Below, piece after piece: positions 1 through 12,700 of a stretch of DNA of 64,000 nucleotides. The stretch spans positions 8,370,001-8,434,000 of the forward strand of contig JAGUCH010000003.1 of the NCBI GenBank assembly GCA_019096065.1. The letters are read 5' to 3'. A program made the position numbers and the translations under genes. The first letter of the stretch is position 1, and each line of letters starts with the position of its first letter. The stretch comes from Paracyclopina nana (lineage: Eukaryota; Arthropoda; Copepoda; Cyclopoida; Cyclopettidae). Below the pieces are notes generated by a model. It was not told the origin of the DNA, ran no database searches, and saw only the letters and a list, made by a program, of their open reading frames with translations.

Positions 1-509
1 TGGTGGTGGTGGGCCTCGCGATGTTGTAGTTGTTGTGGTATTTGTGGCTGAAAATTGCGTGCTCGAGGCCATTCGTCAGCCTCTTCTTCTTTCTTTGAGG
101 GGAAAAGCCCAGATATGAGGCGGGGATCGACACTTGATAGTTCTATATACCAACAGCAGCAGGTCGAAAGAAGGAGAACTTTTTTTCAGTCCTGACCCTA
201 CATTTTTACATGCCTCATGACCATAAAGCCATGCTGGTGCTTTCGGCCAACAAAATGCTGTTTCGGCCCCTCAATGGCGTTTTTCAGAGTCATTAAAAAG
301 AGGTTGCGCCATGCAAAAGTGCTGGAAAATTGGCTGGAATTTAAATCAGCATTTTTGTCTGGAAGCGCTGCTATCACGTGTCGCTCGCGCGCGCTCAGCT
401 CAAATCAAAACAAGAACACGTGCGCTCAACTTGTCGTTCAGCTGTCGCGCAGTTCGCCGATTTTTCTTTGCTTCTGCTTAACGTCATCGTATTTTTCTTT
501 ATCTTTCAG
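1..509 (+). other. Intron of the first Sidestep-family gene (5' end of window)
   Basis: This stretch lies upstream of the first recognisable exon and ends in a good acceptor (pyrimidine tract plus AG at 508-509). The exons for the signal peptide and first half of Ig1 must lie to the left of the window. I see no convincing exon here. Confidence 0.6.
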
Positions 510-739
510 CATGGAGGTTGGTCCCGGTGAGGTGGTGACATCCTCGGAGGCCCTGTCAACGTCAGTCATCTGGTCAGATGAGAAGTGGCTCGGGTCCAGG
601 GCTCATTTTCGTCCAGAAACGTTTCCAGCCACGCTCAAGATCCATGACATCAAGGGATCGGATGCGGGCCAATATCGATGCCGGGTGGACTTCACCGATG
701 CCCCGACCCGGAATACGCTTGTCAATCTCACCGTGATAG
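510..739 (+). CDS. Gene 1 exon: C-terminal half of Ig1
   Basis: Acceptor AG at 508-509, donor GT at 740. Encodes WSDEKWLGSRAHFR and the F-strand motif DAGQYRCRVDF, both characteristic of Sidestep Ig1. The first Ig1 cysteine is in an upstream exon outside the window. The exon ends in phase 1. Confidence 0.88.
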
Positions 740-3700
740 GTAACGGATTTAAATATTTTATGGGGTGAATTAATGAGGCATTACAGCAGCTGGTCCCAAG
801 GGAGCCAACGTTACTGAATAGGGAGCTTGTTACCAGAGTGTAAACGCGAGCTTCTTGCTAAATTCCGGATGATAGCAGCTTTTTGTCGGCATGACTAAAA
901 GCATATGCTGATCCGATCGAATTGTCTTGATGGGAAAAGTCTCCTCTCCCCTCTTGGCCATCGTGGCACCCCTTTTTCCCCTCTTTTGTCCAGACACTCG
1001 TAAATGTGAATTGACTATTGTAGATGGCATTAGCACTTTTTTCCGTTCACTTGCCTCAATTTGGCGTTGTATATATCCGATTGGTAGAAGCTTTGAGCAA
1101 GAAGTGACAAAGCAGAAGAAAATGTCTGGCAAAAAGTTGATCTTTCTCGAGAGGAAACACACACACATTCTGCAATAGCGGTAGAAGGATAGTGACCCTT
1201 TTTTGGCTGAAAAGGAGGGCCCTTTTGTCTAAAGTTTTTTTTCTCTTCTGGTAAATTGAGCTCCATTGTTGACAACAAAAGGGCTCATTTTTCATTTAAA
1301 AAATTTCAACGGTATAAGGGCAGCCATCTCTTCTGAGTTGCCTTCTTTTCTGAACCTTGACCAACTTTGAAGATGACAAAAACAGTGCTTACTTTCCTGG
1401 CTTGTGCGAGTGGATGCGTGTTGTTGCATTGCTGTGAGTAAACTTTTGTGCCAAACTTGCTTCAACTTGGCTTTTGAAGGTGAACTTGTCTTCTCTGCTT
1501 TCACCATCTTTTTTTCTTTCAAGGAAGACATTTTTGAAATATGGAGCAGGAAATAAGCTGGATGGTTGGCATTGCATCCAATTTTCCCCCTTATCAAAGA
1601 GCTACTTTAAAGAAAGCTTCAAGATCTTAAAAAAATATGGCCTGTCAAAACTTCGTGGTGGTGCAAGTGTATATAATAGCTAGGGGGTGGGAAACTGGTA
1701 TTATATCAACAGCATGTTGTAGAACACGCTGAATCCATTTTCTCCACTCACCCTCGAGTGAGAAATCCTCTAATGTGTTTCGCCGCCACTATGGATGCTA
1801 GGGCTGTATATCACTATTCAAGGTCTAGTTTTTCCCCTTGACTGATGATCTAGAGTTGGTGTGAGAAAAAAGAGCCCATGAAAAATGAGGCTCATTTGAG
1901 TCTCGCGTAATGCACGAGGCTTTCATTATTACACTTGATAAAAAAGCCTGTACAGCTCAAGGTGGTATTTTTTTCTTTTGGGATCTCAGCTAGCTGCAAT
2001 AGCAGTGAGGAGGATGCAAATAGTGCTCAAGAATCCGCGAGAAATCTGCAGGTTGCAAACGTGACTAACATACGCATTGTGAAGCTCATTTACGCGGAAA
2101 TTGGGCCACAATTGTGCCCTTGATTGCTATGGGAGCTGGCTACATTCAATTCTTGCTTATGGAGGAGGTGAAACAAGCCTTTTGGAATCTCATTTGGACG
2201 CGCGCACTCTAGCACCAGCGCGAAACGATAACTTGGCGGAGAGTGAGATATTTGCCAAATTGGCACCAATGTTAGATTGTGGTTTAAAGAGGCCATCTCT
2301 TGAAATCTAAAGATATACCTGCCAAGAAACTCGTCTCTTCATATCTTAGTCTCTTTGGTAAGGATGAAGAAGAGGAAGTAGCAGCAGCAGCAGAATCCTG
2401 CCAAAATTCAAATTTTTCACTTTTCCTCCTTATTATGAGCTTAATTTTGGCCAATGATGCTGCATTTCAGTCAAGCAAGAAATGAGGATTAATTACGACT
2501 TTACCTTGTAGCAGCAGTAGCAAGCCTGCTTGTGTGATAATGCTACAAATAATGGTCAAATGCAAATGCGAAAGGCGTCGTAGGCATCATTAGGACCCGT
2601 ACATTAACGATCAGCCCAAATGCATTTTTCGAGCACTTTGTGCTGCTCTCTTCTCGCAAAAAGAAAAATGGAGCCCATCATGCCAGTTGAGGGCGTCAAA
2701 TTGGGCTTTCCAATGTCAGCCTCTGCTGCTGCTGCTGCTCTAGACAAGAAATGGGCTGTGTTGGAAAAGTGAACTTTTTCACCGCAAATCTCCTACTGTG
2801 AGTGCTGTAAGCTATAAGGTAAATGATGTAGCTAAGCTTTCACGTATTTCGCGAGTAATAGGCATCGGGTCTCCTGGGAGGCATCTAATGTACAACTAGG
2901 AAAAGGTAATGGGCATTTCTTTTCTCAGAACTGATGCTCATTCATCATCGCCTCCTTTCGGCCATGCTGAAAAATAGCTTACTTTATTTTTGACTTGTGT
3001 TTTCAGTGCCTCCCGATCCACTTGTGATATTCGACGAGACAGGCGCGAGGAGAGCTTCGGTGGTCGGTCCTTACCTCATTGGGGACACAATTCATCTCGT
3101 GTGTGATGCATTTGGAGGTAAGAATGGATTTTCAAGATCGATCATGTCGTTGTACCGCAAACTTTTCCTTCCACTGACCATGATTCAATTCGAAAAAAGT
3201 TTGTGACCATGCATCTAGACTAAGCCAAGTTTCCAGAAAAAATTGTTTTACTACTACTGCTGGTGACCTTTTGCAGTAGCTGACCTTAGCATGCTTTTTT
3301 ATCTTAAGGTAGGATAAATAACTTTGAAAGCATCCCTGCAGCCCTTTGCAGCACGCTTCTATTTACTATGTATCCCAGTTGTAAGGCATTTTTAGATTGC
3401 TTTTTTCATGCACCGTTAGCCAAACTGCTATACATTTTCAAGACCTTGAAAGCAGCAACCCTTGTGAAAGCAAACAGTAAACCTGCGCCCATCAGTCATG
3501 TAATTTTAGCCCCCTTTTTCTGAGCCTCGTTCTTGGTGATGATGGGTTTCTTCTGGTCATCAGGAGCCATAAAAAGCAGCATAGAGCTAGTCGAAGATTG
3601 ATAAGGGTCTTTAGCCTTGCAGTATCTTTCCCGATAATACGCGTTGAATGATCATAGGAAATCCGCTGCCGAAGGTGACCTGGTCTCAGTCGGGTCGACT

Positions 3701-6700
3701 AATTGACGAGACGTATCATATCTTGGCCAACGGCACCGTGAGGAACGAGATCACGTTCCATGCCATCGACCGGACGTTCCTCAGAACGAAGCTGACGTGC
3801 GAGGCCGAAAACACCAACCTCACGAGGCCAGTGCAAGCCACCGTCAATGTAGACATGAACTGTAAGTATTCAATTAAACGCACAATTGCTATTTGGCTTG
3901 TTTTCGCGCGAGCGAGCGCAAACATTCGATTTTCAATAGTTTCCAACGTTGCGCAAAAAAGGTGCTATTGGCCAGCTTTTGAAAATCCTGCTATAAAGCC
4001 TTAATTTTGACGATTTTGATAAGAGAAGAGCAGCGACAACACTTGAAGGAGGAAAAGCTTTCGTTCAGGAAATTGAAGATCTTCAACATCTTGAAGGAAA
4101 TTCCAACTTCTTGAAGTGTCTTTTACTGCAGTGCAGTGGTGGTTGCTCCTCTCTGCCTTCTTTATTACTTCCTTTTTGTCATAATTGATGGGAATCCCTC
4201 TAGGTCACGATGTGGCCATGAAAATTCCTTCGCCACTCGCATACCATGCATAAACGCAGGCTTGGTAATTTTTAATAGCGCCTCTTTTCCACCAAAATTT
4301 TATTCCTGCCTGTAGTCCCTGAAATGTATCTTGAAGAGCCTGGAGGGGCTGGGCTGAGGTATTTCGCCTTAAGTGCATCAGTCAACAAAAGGCCGGGCAC
4401 GAAGGCTTGTGTCACTGTTTTCTTTGCATTTGCAGTTGCTCCCGTGACTGTCAATATCGTGAACAAAGTGGATCAATTGGTGGTGGGCAGGGAATCCGAG
4501 ATCGTTTGTAGAAGCACTGGCTCCAGGCCACCCGCACACATCACTTGGTATTTAGGAGGCCAAAGACTCGAGGGCGGAGGAACCGAATCGGTGAGTTGGC
4601 CCAAGTAGCTTCCAAGACATATGCTATTAATCCAATTTCCCTCAATTCTCAAAAAAGGCTTCGAGTGATGGAAACGCAACCGTGAGCATCCTCAGCTTCA
4701 GGCCCAAAATGGAGCACATTGGGAAGACGCTCGTTTGCAAGGCCACCAATCCCCTAATCAAAGAAAGTGACCTTTTCGACAGCATGGACCTCAGCATTGA
4801 TTGTAAGTGTCGCCTAAAAATAACAGCCAATTTCTCGGAGCCATTATATGAAATTAAGCGGCTTGTGTGCCATCATCGAACGACGTCTTCATCTTTTAAG
4901 TGCAGAGAGAGAGAGAGAGAGGCGTGTGCTTGTTTTTAATTGACTTAATTAAATGTGACAGGGCCGAAAAAAGAGGAGAGAAGATGCAGCAGCTGCGAAT
5001 TCAATTTGTTCTTCTACTGTTTTCTCTGCCAAAATGATGATGAAGATATGAAATTCAATAAGGAATAGCGTACAAGTAGGCCTTGTCATAATGACCACTG
5101 CTACATGTTTTTATTGGGAAAATGCCTTAATTTCCTTTTTTAATTGCGGCTGTATTGCAAAAAGAAAGAGGTGACGAGCTGATTTGCTGATGGTCATCAC
5201 AAATTTGCTTGCAAGCAAGGCCAAAACAGTAGTTGTATTACTTGTAAAAAGTCACAGTCATGCTACTAATGATATAATGTAATACGCAGCTGCACAGGCA
5301 ACATTGCCACAATTGTAGCGAAAATAGTTGTACTATGGACTTCTGGGACCCTGGCAAATAGCCATAAAAAGCAAGACTTGCTTCAAGAAGGCGGAGCAAG
5401 AAGACAACTGTGGTTCTGAACAGCTCAAGAGGTCCATTTACAAATAACCAAAAAAGCCAAAGAAGGAAGAAGAAGCATCCAGTCTTGAAAAATTACTCGA
5501 TCTGGGTTTTTTTGGCCAGAAAACCTGATCTAGTTGCTACAGCTTGAAAAATTGGGATGAATCGCAGGAACAAAGGATAAAAGTATATTTCTGAAGTGCT
5601 TTGTTCTCCGATGTTGGAATTTATTCTGACATTTCGTCTTAAGCAACAAAAGTCTCGAATCTATCTCCTCGAGGATTTGAATCTTCTGATTGTGAAAGCT
5701 GGAGTGTCATCCCCCTGCCTGTCAAGATCCCCTTTCTGCACGCAGCACTGGTTGTGTACAACTACAACTTTCTGTATGTCAATTGTCACCTCGCCATTCT
5801 CAATCCCTGGATTGTGAATACGAATTGTGAAAATGGAAAAATACTACTCGAGATTAACTAGCCCAACGCAGCATAGGGAAATGTAGGTCAATCCCTCGTC
5901 TATGGCAAGAGTCATGGGGGATAGTATTTTATCTTTGTACCAGAAGCTGGGATGCTGCCATGGCCCACTCGAGAAGGAGAAGAAGAAGGAAGATGTCCAG
6001 AATTAAATTTGGGGTGTTTTATATAAAGTCTGCACTGACTCTCAAGCAGCTTCTCCCCTTCTACCATCCAATTTGTTATACACGACCAATGAATGCTGCA
6101 CACACGTTGGCTTTTGATATCTGAGCAATGCAGTTGTTTTCAACCCTGCCTGAAAAGTTGCCAAAGTGTGTCAAAATCCAGCAGCAGGACAAAGTGCACT
6201 TTTTCGCCTGAATGACGCCTTCGAGTGGAGGATGATTTGTGCAAGAAACTCCCTTGGGACCTCCAAGCTACGGGGAAAAGCAGCTATTTTAAAATGCACT
6301 GTAAATAGGCAGGAGCAGAATAGGATATGTGCAGACTGAAGAATACCACCCTCTGTACACCTCATTTGCAGAAAATGAGGGTCGTAGCAAAGTTCGTTAT
6401 ACAAATGCTATTACTGGCACGTCAAGAGCTGGCTTGATTTGTGGATAATTCCTCTGGTGAGCAATTTTGCCTTGCTCTCATCACCACGCACCACCCCTAA
6501 CCTAACTTGGCTCTAACAACCCCATCATCTTGACGAATTCCCACTGGATGAAGAGGAAGGCGAGGGCTTTCAAAATGAGCCAAACTTTAATATGTACTGC
6601 ACGTTTGGAAAGCTCGAAAAATATGAATATGCTCTGTATTTGGAAAGCTAGCATGACTCGTACGAGACACAAGCCCAACTTTGCGTAATGCAATTCTAAT

Positions 6701-9700
6701 TAGCGTGCCTCTCATCAGCATCATAATCAGCAACAGATGCAACAAGGGCACGTGGTCTCCCTTGAATATTCAAGGGCTTTTTAAAGTTCATGTTAGAAGC
6801 CCTCTTCAGGAACAGCTGGTTCAAGCGCCGAATCGGGGTAGCTCATTTCCTCCCCGCGACTAACTCATTAAAATTAACCATAACTCTTCTTCTCAGACTT
6901 CTTTCCTGACCGAAAACCATCTGTACTACAGGTTGTGTGCTGCCAGAAATGAAAGCACTTTTTGCAGTGCAAGTCAGCAGAAATGACTTCAGTCTGATGG
7001 TTAGCAAGTAGGCCGGACATCATTGTTGGCGGAAAAAAGTTCTTTTTTGCCTTCTCTAGAGATGGCAGCAGCTAGAAAGTGAGGGCTTTTCAGCATATTG
7101 CGGAAACTGTTGAACAATGCGGTGTATTTGGGAATGTGGCCCTAATTTGGCTGGTGAAAATTATATGCATAGTTATATGTGGCTCATCTCTCGAAATTAG
7201 CAGAGACAGCAGCCCCATATCTGATACAATTTTGCCCATGAACAACATCATTAAAAAGATTTGCATGCAAAAAGGCAAATTACTGATGCCATTTTTCTGA
7301 TTTTTTACAGATGCACCGCGAGTAGACTTGGCCTTGGGAAAGTCAATTTCCCCAGGAAGCATTTATGAAGGCGGGGATGTCTACTTCGACTGTTTGGTCG
7401 ATGCCAGCCCCAAACCAAACAAGATCTTGTGGTTTCAAGACGTAAGAAGCTCGCTTTTCTTTCTCTTCTAGCTACTCTTATACTTGATTTATTTATGGTT
7501 GCGGTCTGCGTAAAAGGATCCTAAGCTCCAAATTGAATTGCTGAAAACTCCTTAAGCTAAGGATATCAGGATTCTACTGCAGCTAATTAGGCCTTCATGT
7601 GTAAAGGTCGATAAAGCGACATCAAGGTTTCCTGAGATGTGATATTTTTGCTCCATCGCGTGTGGTCTTTAAGGCCTTTTGATAAATGGCCTAGGGAAGT
7701 GAAAAATTGGATCTGAAGCTGCCGGTGACTTCCGACTCCTTTTTTATTGGCGAGCAGCATCAAGCAACATGTGCTACAATCAAAAGCTATTAGCTTTCCC
7801 CCTAATTTATAGAAGCTATTTATAGAAAATGCAACTTTCGCATGCACGCGGCTGAGTTAGCGAATTTTCCCATGACTAGCAGCTGTTGCACTGAAAACTT
7901 TCCCTCCTGGTGATACTCGAAAGGCATGACAATTTGGCAAAAAATGCACAGTTTTTCCTCCTGTCAAATTTGCTTTCTTGTGTGTGGCCAAGAGATGGAT
8001 GAGCCTGGCTTAATGAGCTTTCCCACGCTTTTGTACTAGGTGGTATGGTATATACTTGAAGAATATGGCTGTAGTAAGTCGAAAAGAAAAGATTTGAAAT
8101 TGGACCACATCCGTCATTTTCCACCATCGCACATTCGCGGACAGAAATCAATTTAGTCGAGTCCCTTGGGAGCTTTGCGATGCGTGCAGGCGTCCACCAG
8201 ACAACTCCCCAAAAAGAAATAATTTCTCCATTTGCCACTCAGCTTTCTTTTGGTGCAGTGATTAAAGCAGACACAACGCAGAGGGAAAAAATGACGATGC
8301 CATTAGCCACCCTAGTGCGTTGCTAAGGCGCCCATAAATTTTGGCCTTTTGTTCATCCTGGCCTTCAATACCGAAAGCATCTCCAGGCCCAATTCGGGCC
8401 TCATTTCTATCTTTTGTGCAGCACTACTATTTCTTTTATTGCAGAACCTCCAGCGCAATATTTGAATATCCTCTAGAAAGCAGCCGTATTGTGTTGAGGA
8501 AAAACAAAGTCCTCTGCTTTCATTAATTTATTGCGCTATGTGGAAGTGACTCCAATTTTGCAACAAAGTCTATTATTAGTGAAAGCTATTGTCCGAAGTT
8601 TGCAGCAAGGCGTTTCATCGATCATGTCAAGCATGTTTGAGATTGATTTGCACTAGAAGTATTGGATTTTTTTTCTTACTCAACCTGTCATTGCAGGACA
8701 AGCCACTTCATCACAACGTCGTCGAAGGCGTGATTTTGACCAATCGCAGCCTCGTCCTTCAAGGCATAGATAGGACCCGATCTGGACAGTACACTTGTCA
8801 AGCCTCCAATGCTGTGGGGAGTGGACAAAGCCAAGTCATCGAATTGGATGTCAAGTGTAAGTAGAAAAAATATTTTTGATTGCCGCAATTATCGGCCTTC
8901 TTTGGCCTTCTTCTTTTATTTGTTTCCACTTAGCACAGGCTGGCAGGCCTTTATTATTATTATTGCGATATCTCCTTCATCAAAAAATGCGATTCTGGCT
9001 GGCGTGGAAACGCAATTAACCGTGCCATTTCTCAGGAATAAATGGCCGAATAGGAATTTGCCGCAGAAAAGGGCATTCCTTTGGCACATAGGCCGGATTT
9101 GCTAAGTTTCCAAGGCCAATGTGATCTTTATTGCAGATGTGCCAGTGTGCAAAAGTTCGGAGCCAGTGGTGCACGGGGTGGGCAAAGGTGAAATGGTGGA
9201 TGTTTTGTGCGACGTCGTGGCCAACCCCAATGTGGACGGATTTCAATGGGCCTTCAACAACTCAGCTGGGCTGATTCACGTGCCAGCCTCACGAGCTGTC
9301 ACGGTCAATGGCACGCGCTCAAAATTGACCTACACGCCAAGAAACAATAAGGACTACGGAACGTTGATGTGCGAGGCCAAAAACGAGGTCGGCAGGCAGA
9401 AACAGCCGTGCATTTTTCACATCATTCTCGCGGGTAAGAATCATTCTTCGTCGAGCCATGATTATTGGCCTTCATTTGATGAAGGAAAAAATCCAGCAGT
9501 AGTTTATGATTTTGCAACAAACCACCAAATGAAAGAGCTGCTGAGATCGAGGAAATTCCTTGGTATTTTTTACGAGATGTGATGCAGCCAACCAACCAAC
9601 CATAACTGTTATATGGCCTTCAAAAAAAGGCCAGTGGAGTTGGCCACGTCCAATTTCATCAGCACATTCAACTTGATTGGCAGCACAAGCTGCCAAAGAT

Positions 9701-12700
9701 TCGACAGGCCTTGCTTTCGACTTTCACTGTGTGGGAACTTTTTATCAGGACGCATAATCCGTATGAAACGGTGGGAATGGATTCTCATATCACGCAACTC
9801 TATGGGCTCTAATAGGGCCTGCCAAGTGTTTGAACGTTTCAAAGGCCAAAAAGGCCAATGTGGATAGCTTTTTTGTTTGTTGCTTTTTCGTCTGTGATCC
9901 CATGGGAACTTCTAGCTCCTACTCTACACCATTGCTGCTGCCTCTGTTGGAAAGGCAGTTTTTAATGGGCTGCAATTAGGAGAGGCCGGCTCAGCCTTCT
10001 GGAGATAAGCACTTCATTATATGGCAATTGTGAAACGATGAGGATTTAATCAACAAGGCTTTCTTTTTCAGTCCTACTTTCTTCGTTTTACGTACCCTGC
10101 TACTTAAAGGTTCCATCGTTGCGTGCTGTTCTTTATGAAATCCCATGAAAATCATTGCTTCATTGCAAGGTTTTTGCTCCCTCGTGCTAGGTAATCTTGA
10201 TTCCATCCAATCTCCCTTGGGACTCCTAAATTGAGGAAACTGTGTTAGACTGTTGACCGTTTTAATTCTATGTATGAAATAGCCCAAAGCACTGCATTTT
10301 CGGGGCTGCTTACAGCCTGTCTCTTGAGCACTTCATAAATACCCATTTTCTGTTTGAACGCGGAGAACTCGTCCAATTGACCGTAAAAGAATGGGGAGAA
10401 GCTGAGAGCTAGCATTGAGATTTTGATGCCGAGATTAGCCGACATTGAACCAAATGGGCCCGAGATTTGCGAGGAAACGAAGCCATTTCAGCTTAGTAGC
10501 CTCCGTCTAGTACTACAGTAGTATGCATGATGTGTCCCCAAGGGAAAAAGAAAGACCGAAGCTCGGACTTTCCCCATCCATCACAGCCGTTTTTCGTCGT
10601 TCGTGTGGAGAAAGAAAAGAAAAACAAGCTAGCCCTGTTCCTCAAACACATTTCCACTCTTCTGGTAGTGGAATTTATGAGTCATTTTTTACCAGCTACA
10701 ACAGATGAAATTATTGCAGCAAAAGTTGATGCAGCTGCGTGGCCCAGCCAAAAAAGTTTTTGTCTACAACTCTGCTCATTTTTCCCGAAATGGGAACAAA
10801 TTAGTTGAGACTGCAGCCTTCTTCTTCTGCTACTGTAATGGGGCAGACTACAATAGAAGATGAAAAATCACTTGGAATTTAATTAATGCTCTCTGGTATA
10901 GTCTGTATAGTGACACAGAGAGGCTTGACAAAGTTTCTAGCAATGGCAGACTTTTTTTGCTTTCTATCAAAGTTAGGGTTGATCCTAATTAGTGATAACC
11001 TTCTGCGTTGCTATTGTTTTGGCTTTTTGTACTTTTAGGGCATTACCAGCCACAAACATGAATAATAACTGTTTATCTTCTTCCACCCCAACCCCTCAGT
11101 CAAGCTTTCAATCATGGCATTGCAGTTATATCTGAGGCTGTGTGCTTGCTGCTTATCAATCCTGGAAGGCAATTCCAGAGTAGCAATAGCAGAATATTGG
11201 GGTCATATAGAGAACATTTGGACTACTGACTCACTTGGTTTTTGCTCGAAATAGCCGTTTCGAGCATCTGTTGTTTGCCAGCTCGTTCCGTATTGGCTTA
11301 CGTCATGCTCGCCCCCCAAAAAGTATATGGCAGTAGCTTTTGGCTTCAAGACAAGCAAAAGAGGGAGAAATCCACCGCCGATAAAAAAGATCTTCTCTGA
11401 TCTATAAATGCTCCCATAGCCAAAAAAAAGCCTTTGCTGGCACGTGAGTAAATAGCTGATACTTTATAAAGCGTTGTCATTTTATTATGGAGCAGTTATA
11501 GCATATCCTGAAAACTTTTTGCAATTCTACTGAAAGCCATTCCAGATCGAATAAAGTTCGCAATTGAGTTTTTGGCAAAAAAAAATGCAAAAAGAGGGCT
11601 TCCAAAGAGTGCCATTTTCGGTTGCTGCCTGGTACAGTATTTGGGTTGGCTTACCCGAAATTAGCGGTATCATTTTACTAGTCCGCGCAAAAAAGCATGG
11701 GAAAGTCGTCTTATCTTTCATGGGAAGTTTGCTGTAGCAGTATATCCACAAATTAGCTATAACCACAGTACGTGTAGCAAGGCTTGGAAAAAGTGTGGCA
11801 AACCTATCATAATTTATCAAGTTGTGGATTAACAAGCTCAAAAACCGATAGCACTTTCGAAATCTTGTTATATCAAGATTTCGGCCTGGAACACAGAGCG
11901 TGCGTGTAAAAAATGGAAAAATCATAATGCGGCAAAAATATGAGCCCTTTCTCGTGGGAAAAATCAGATTGGCTCGACATGTGCAGTGCACATGGTTGGT
12001 ACTAAATTGCACTTTTTTGTTGCAGTTGCGCCGGAACCAGTGGCAAATTGTACTACCATCAATCCGTCGGCTGAGCATTTCCGCCTTTCCTGTAAGCCAG
12101 GATTTGATGGTGGCATGGAGCAATTTTTCGAGGTCATCGTCAGGGAGAACAATAGTGGCTCAATTGTCTTCAACCTCACTATCAGCACCGTGGAGAAGCT
12201 GGACATCAGGAACTTGAGCGCTGGCGTTTCCTACATAGCCACAGTTACACCAAGGTACATATATAAATCTTTCTAAAAAAATGTAGACTCTTGGCATTTT
12301 CCCCTGATTTTTGCAGAAACAAAAAGGGACCTGGCCAAAGCATCAATTTCGAGTTTGACACCATCATGCACCCAAAAGTGGAGGTCACGCAAGTCGAGGA
12401 CGCGGCCTCGGCCGCCGCATCCGGATCCGAAAATGAATCAAATTCAGGATTTGCAACGGATTTGCCCGTCTTGGTTGGCGGCATTTTGGCTGGCGCTGTT
12501 TTGTCTCTCCTCGTGTTGGCTGCAGTCGGCTTTGTTGCCCGACGATGCTTTTTGCAAAATCGGGGAGGACCATTGGCCTCTGCTAGTGCGACTGCGGCCT
12601 CTAATGGAGGCCGGATGATTTACCACGCCAATAACATCAATCATACATCAAACGGAGGCGGAGGAGGGTTTCACTCGAAGAGCAGCATAGAAAAGCACCA

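Larger units (their letters stand above)
9434..12025 (+). other. Intron, gene 1
   Basis: Phase-1 intron of 2.6 kb between Ig5 and FN3. It has two COE-type sites (9898-9907 and 10213-10222). Reading frames on the minus strand near 11527-12123 look like chance. Confidence 0.8.

Noticed and set aside
11527..12123. 198-codon minus-strand frame.
   Set aside because: It is antisense to intron and to the FN3 exon of gene 1, with no family resemblance.
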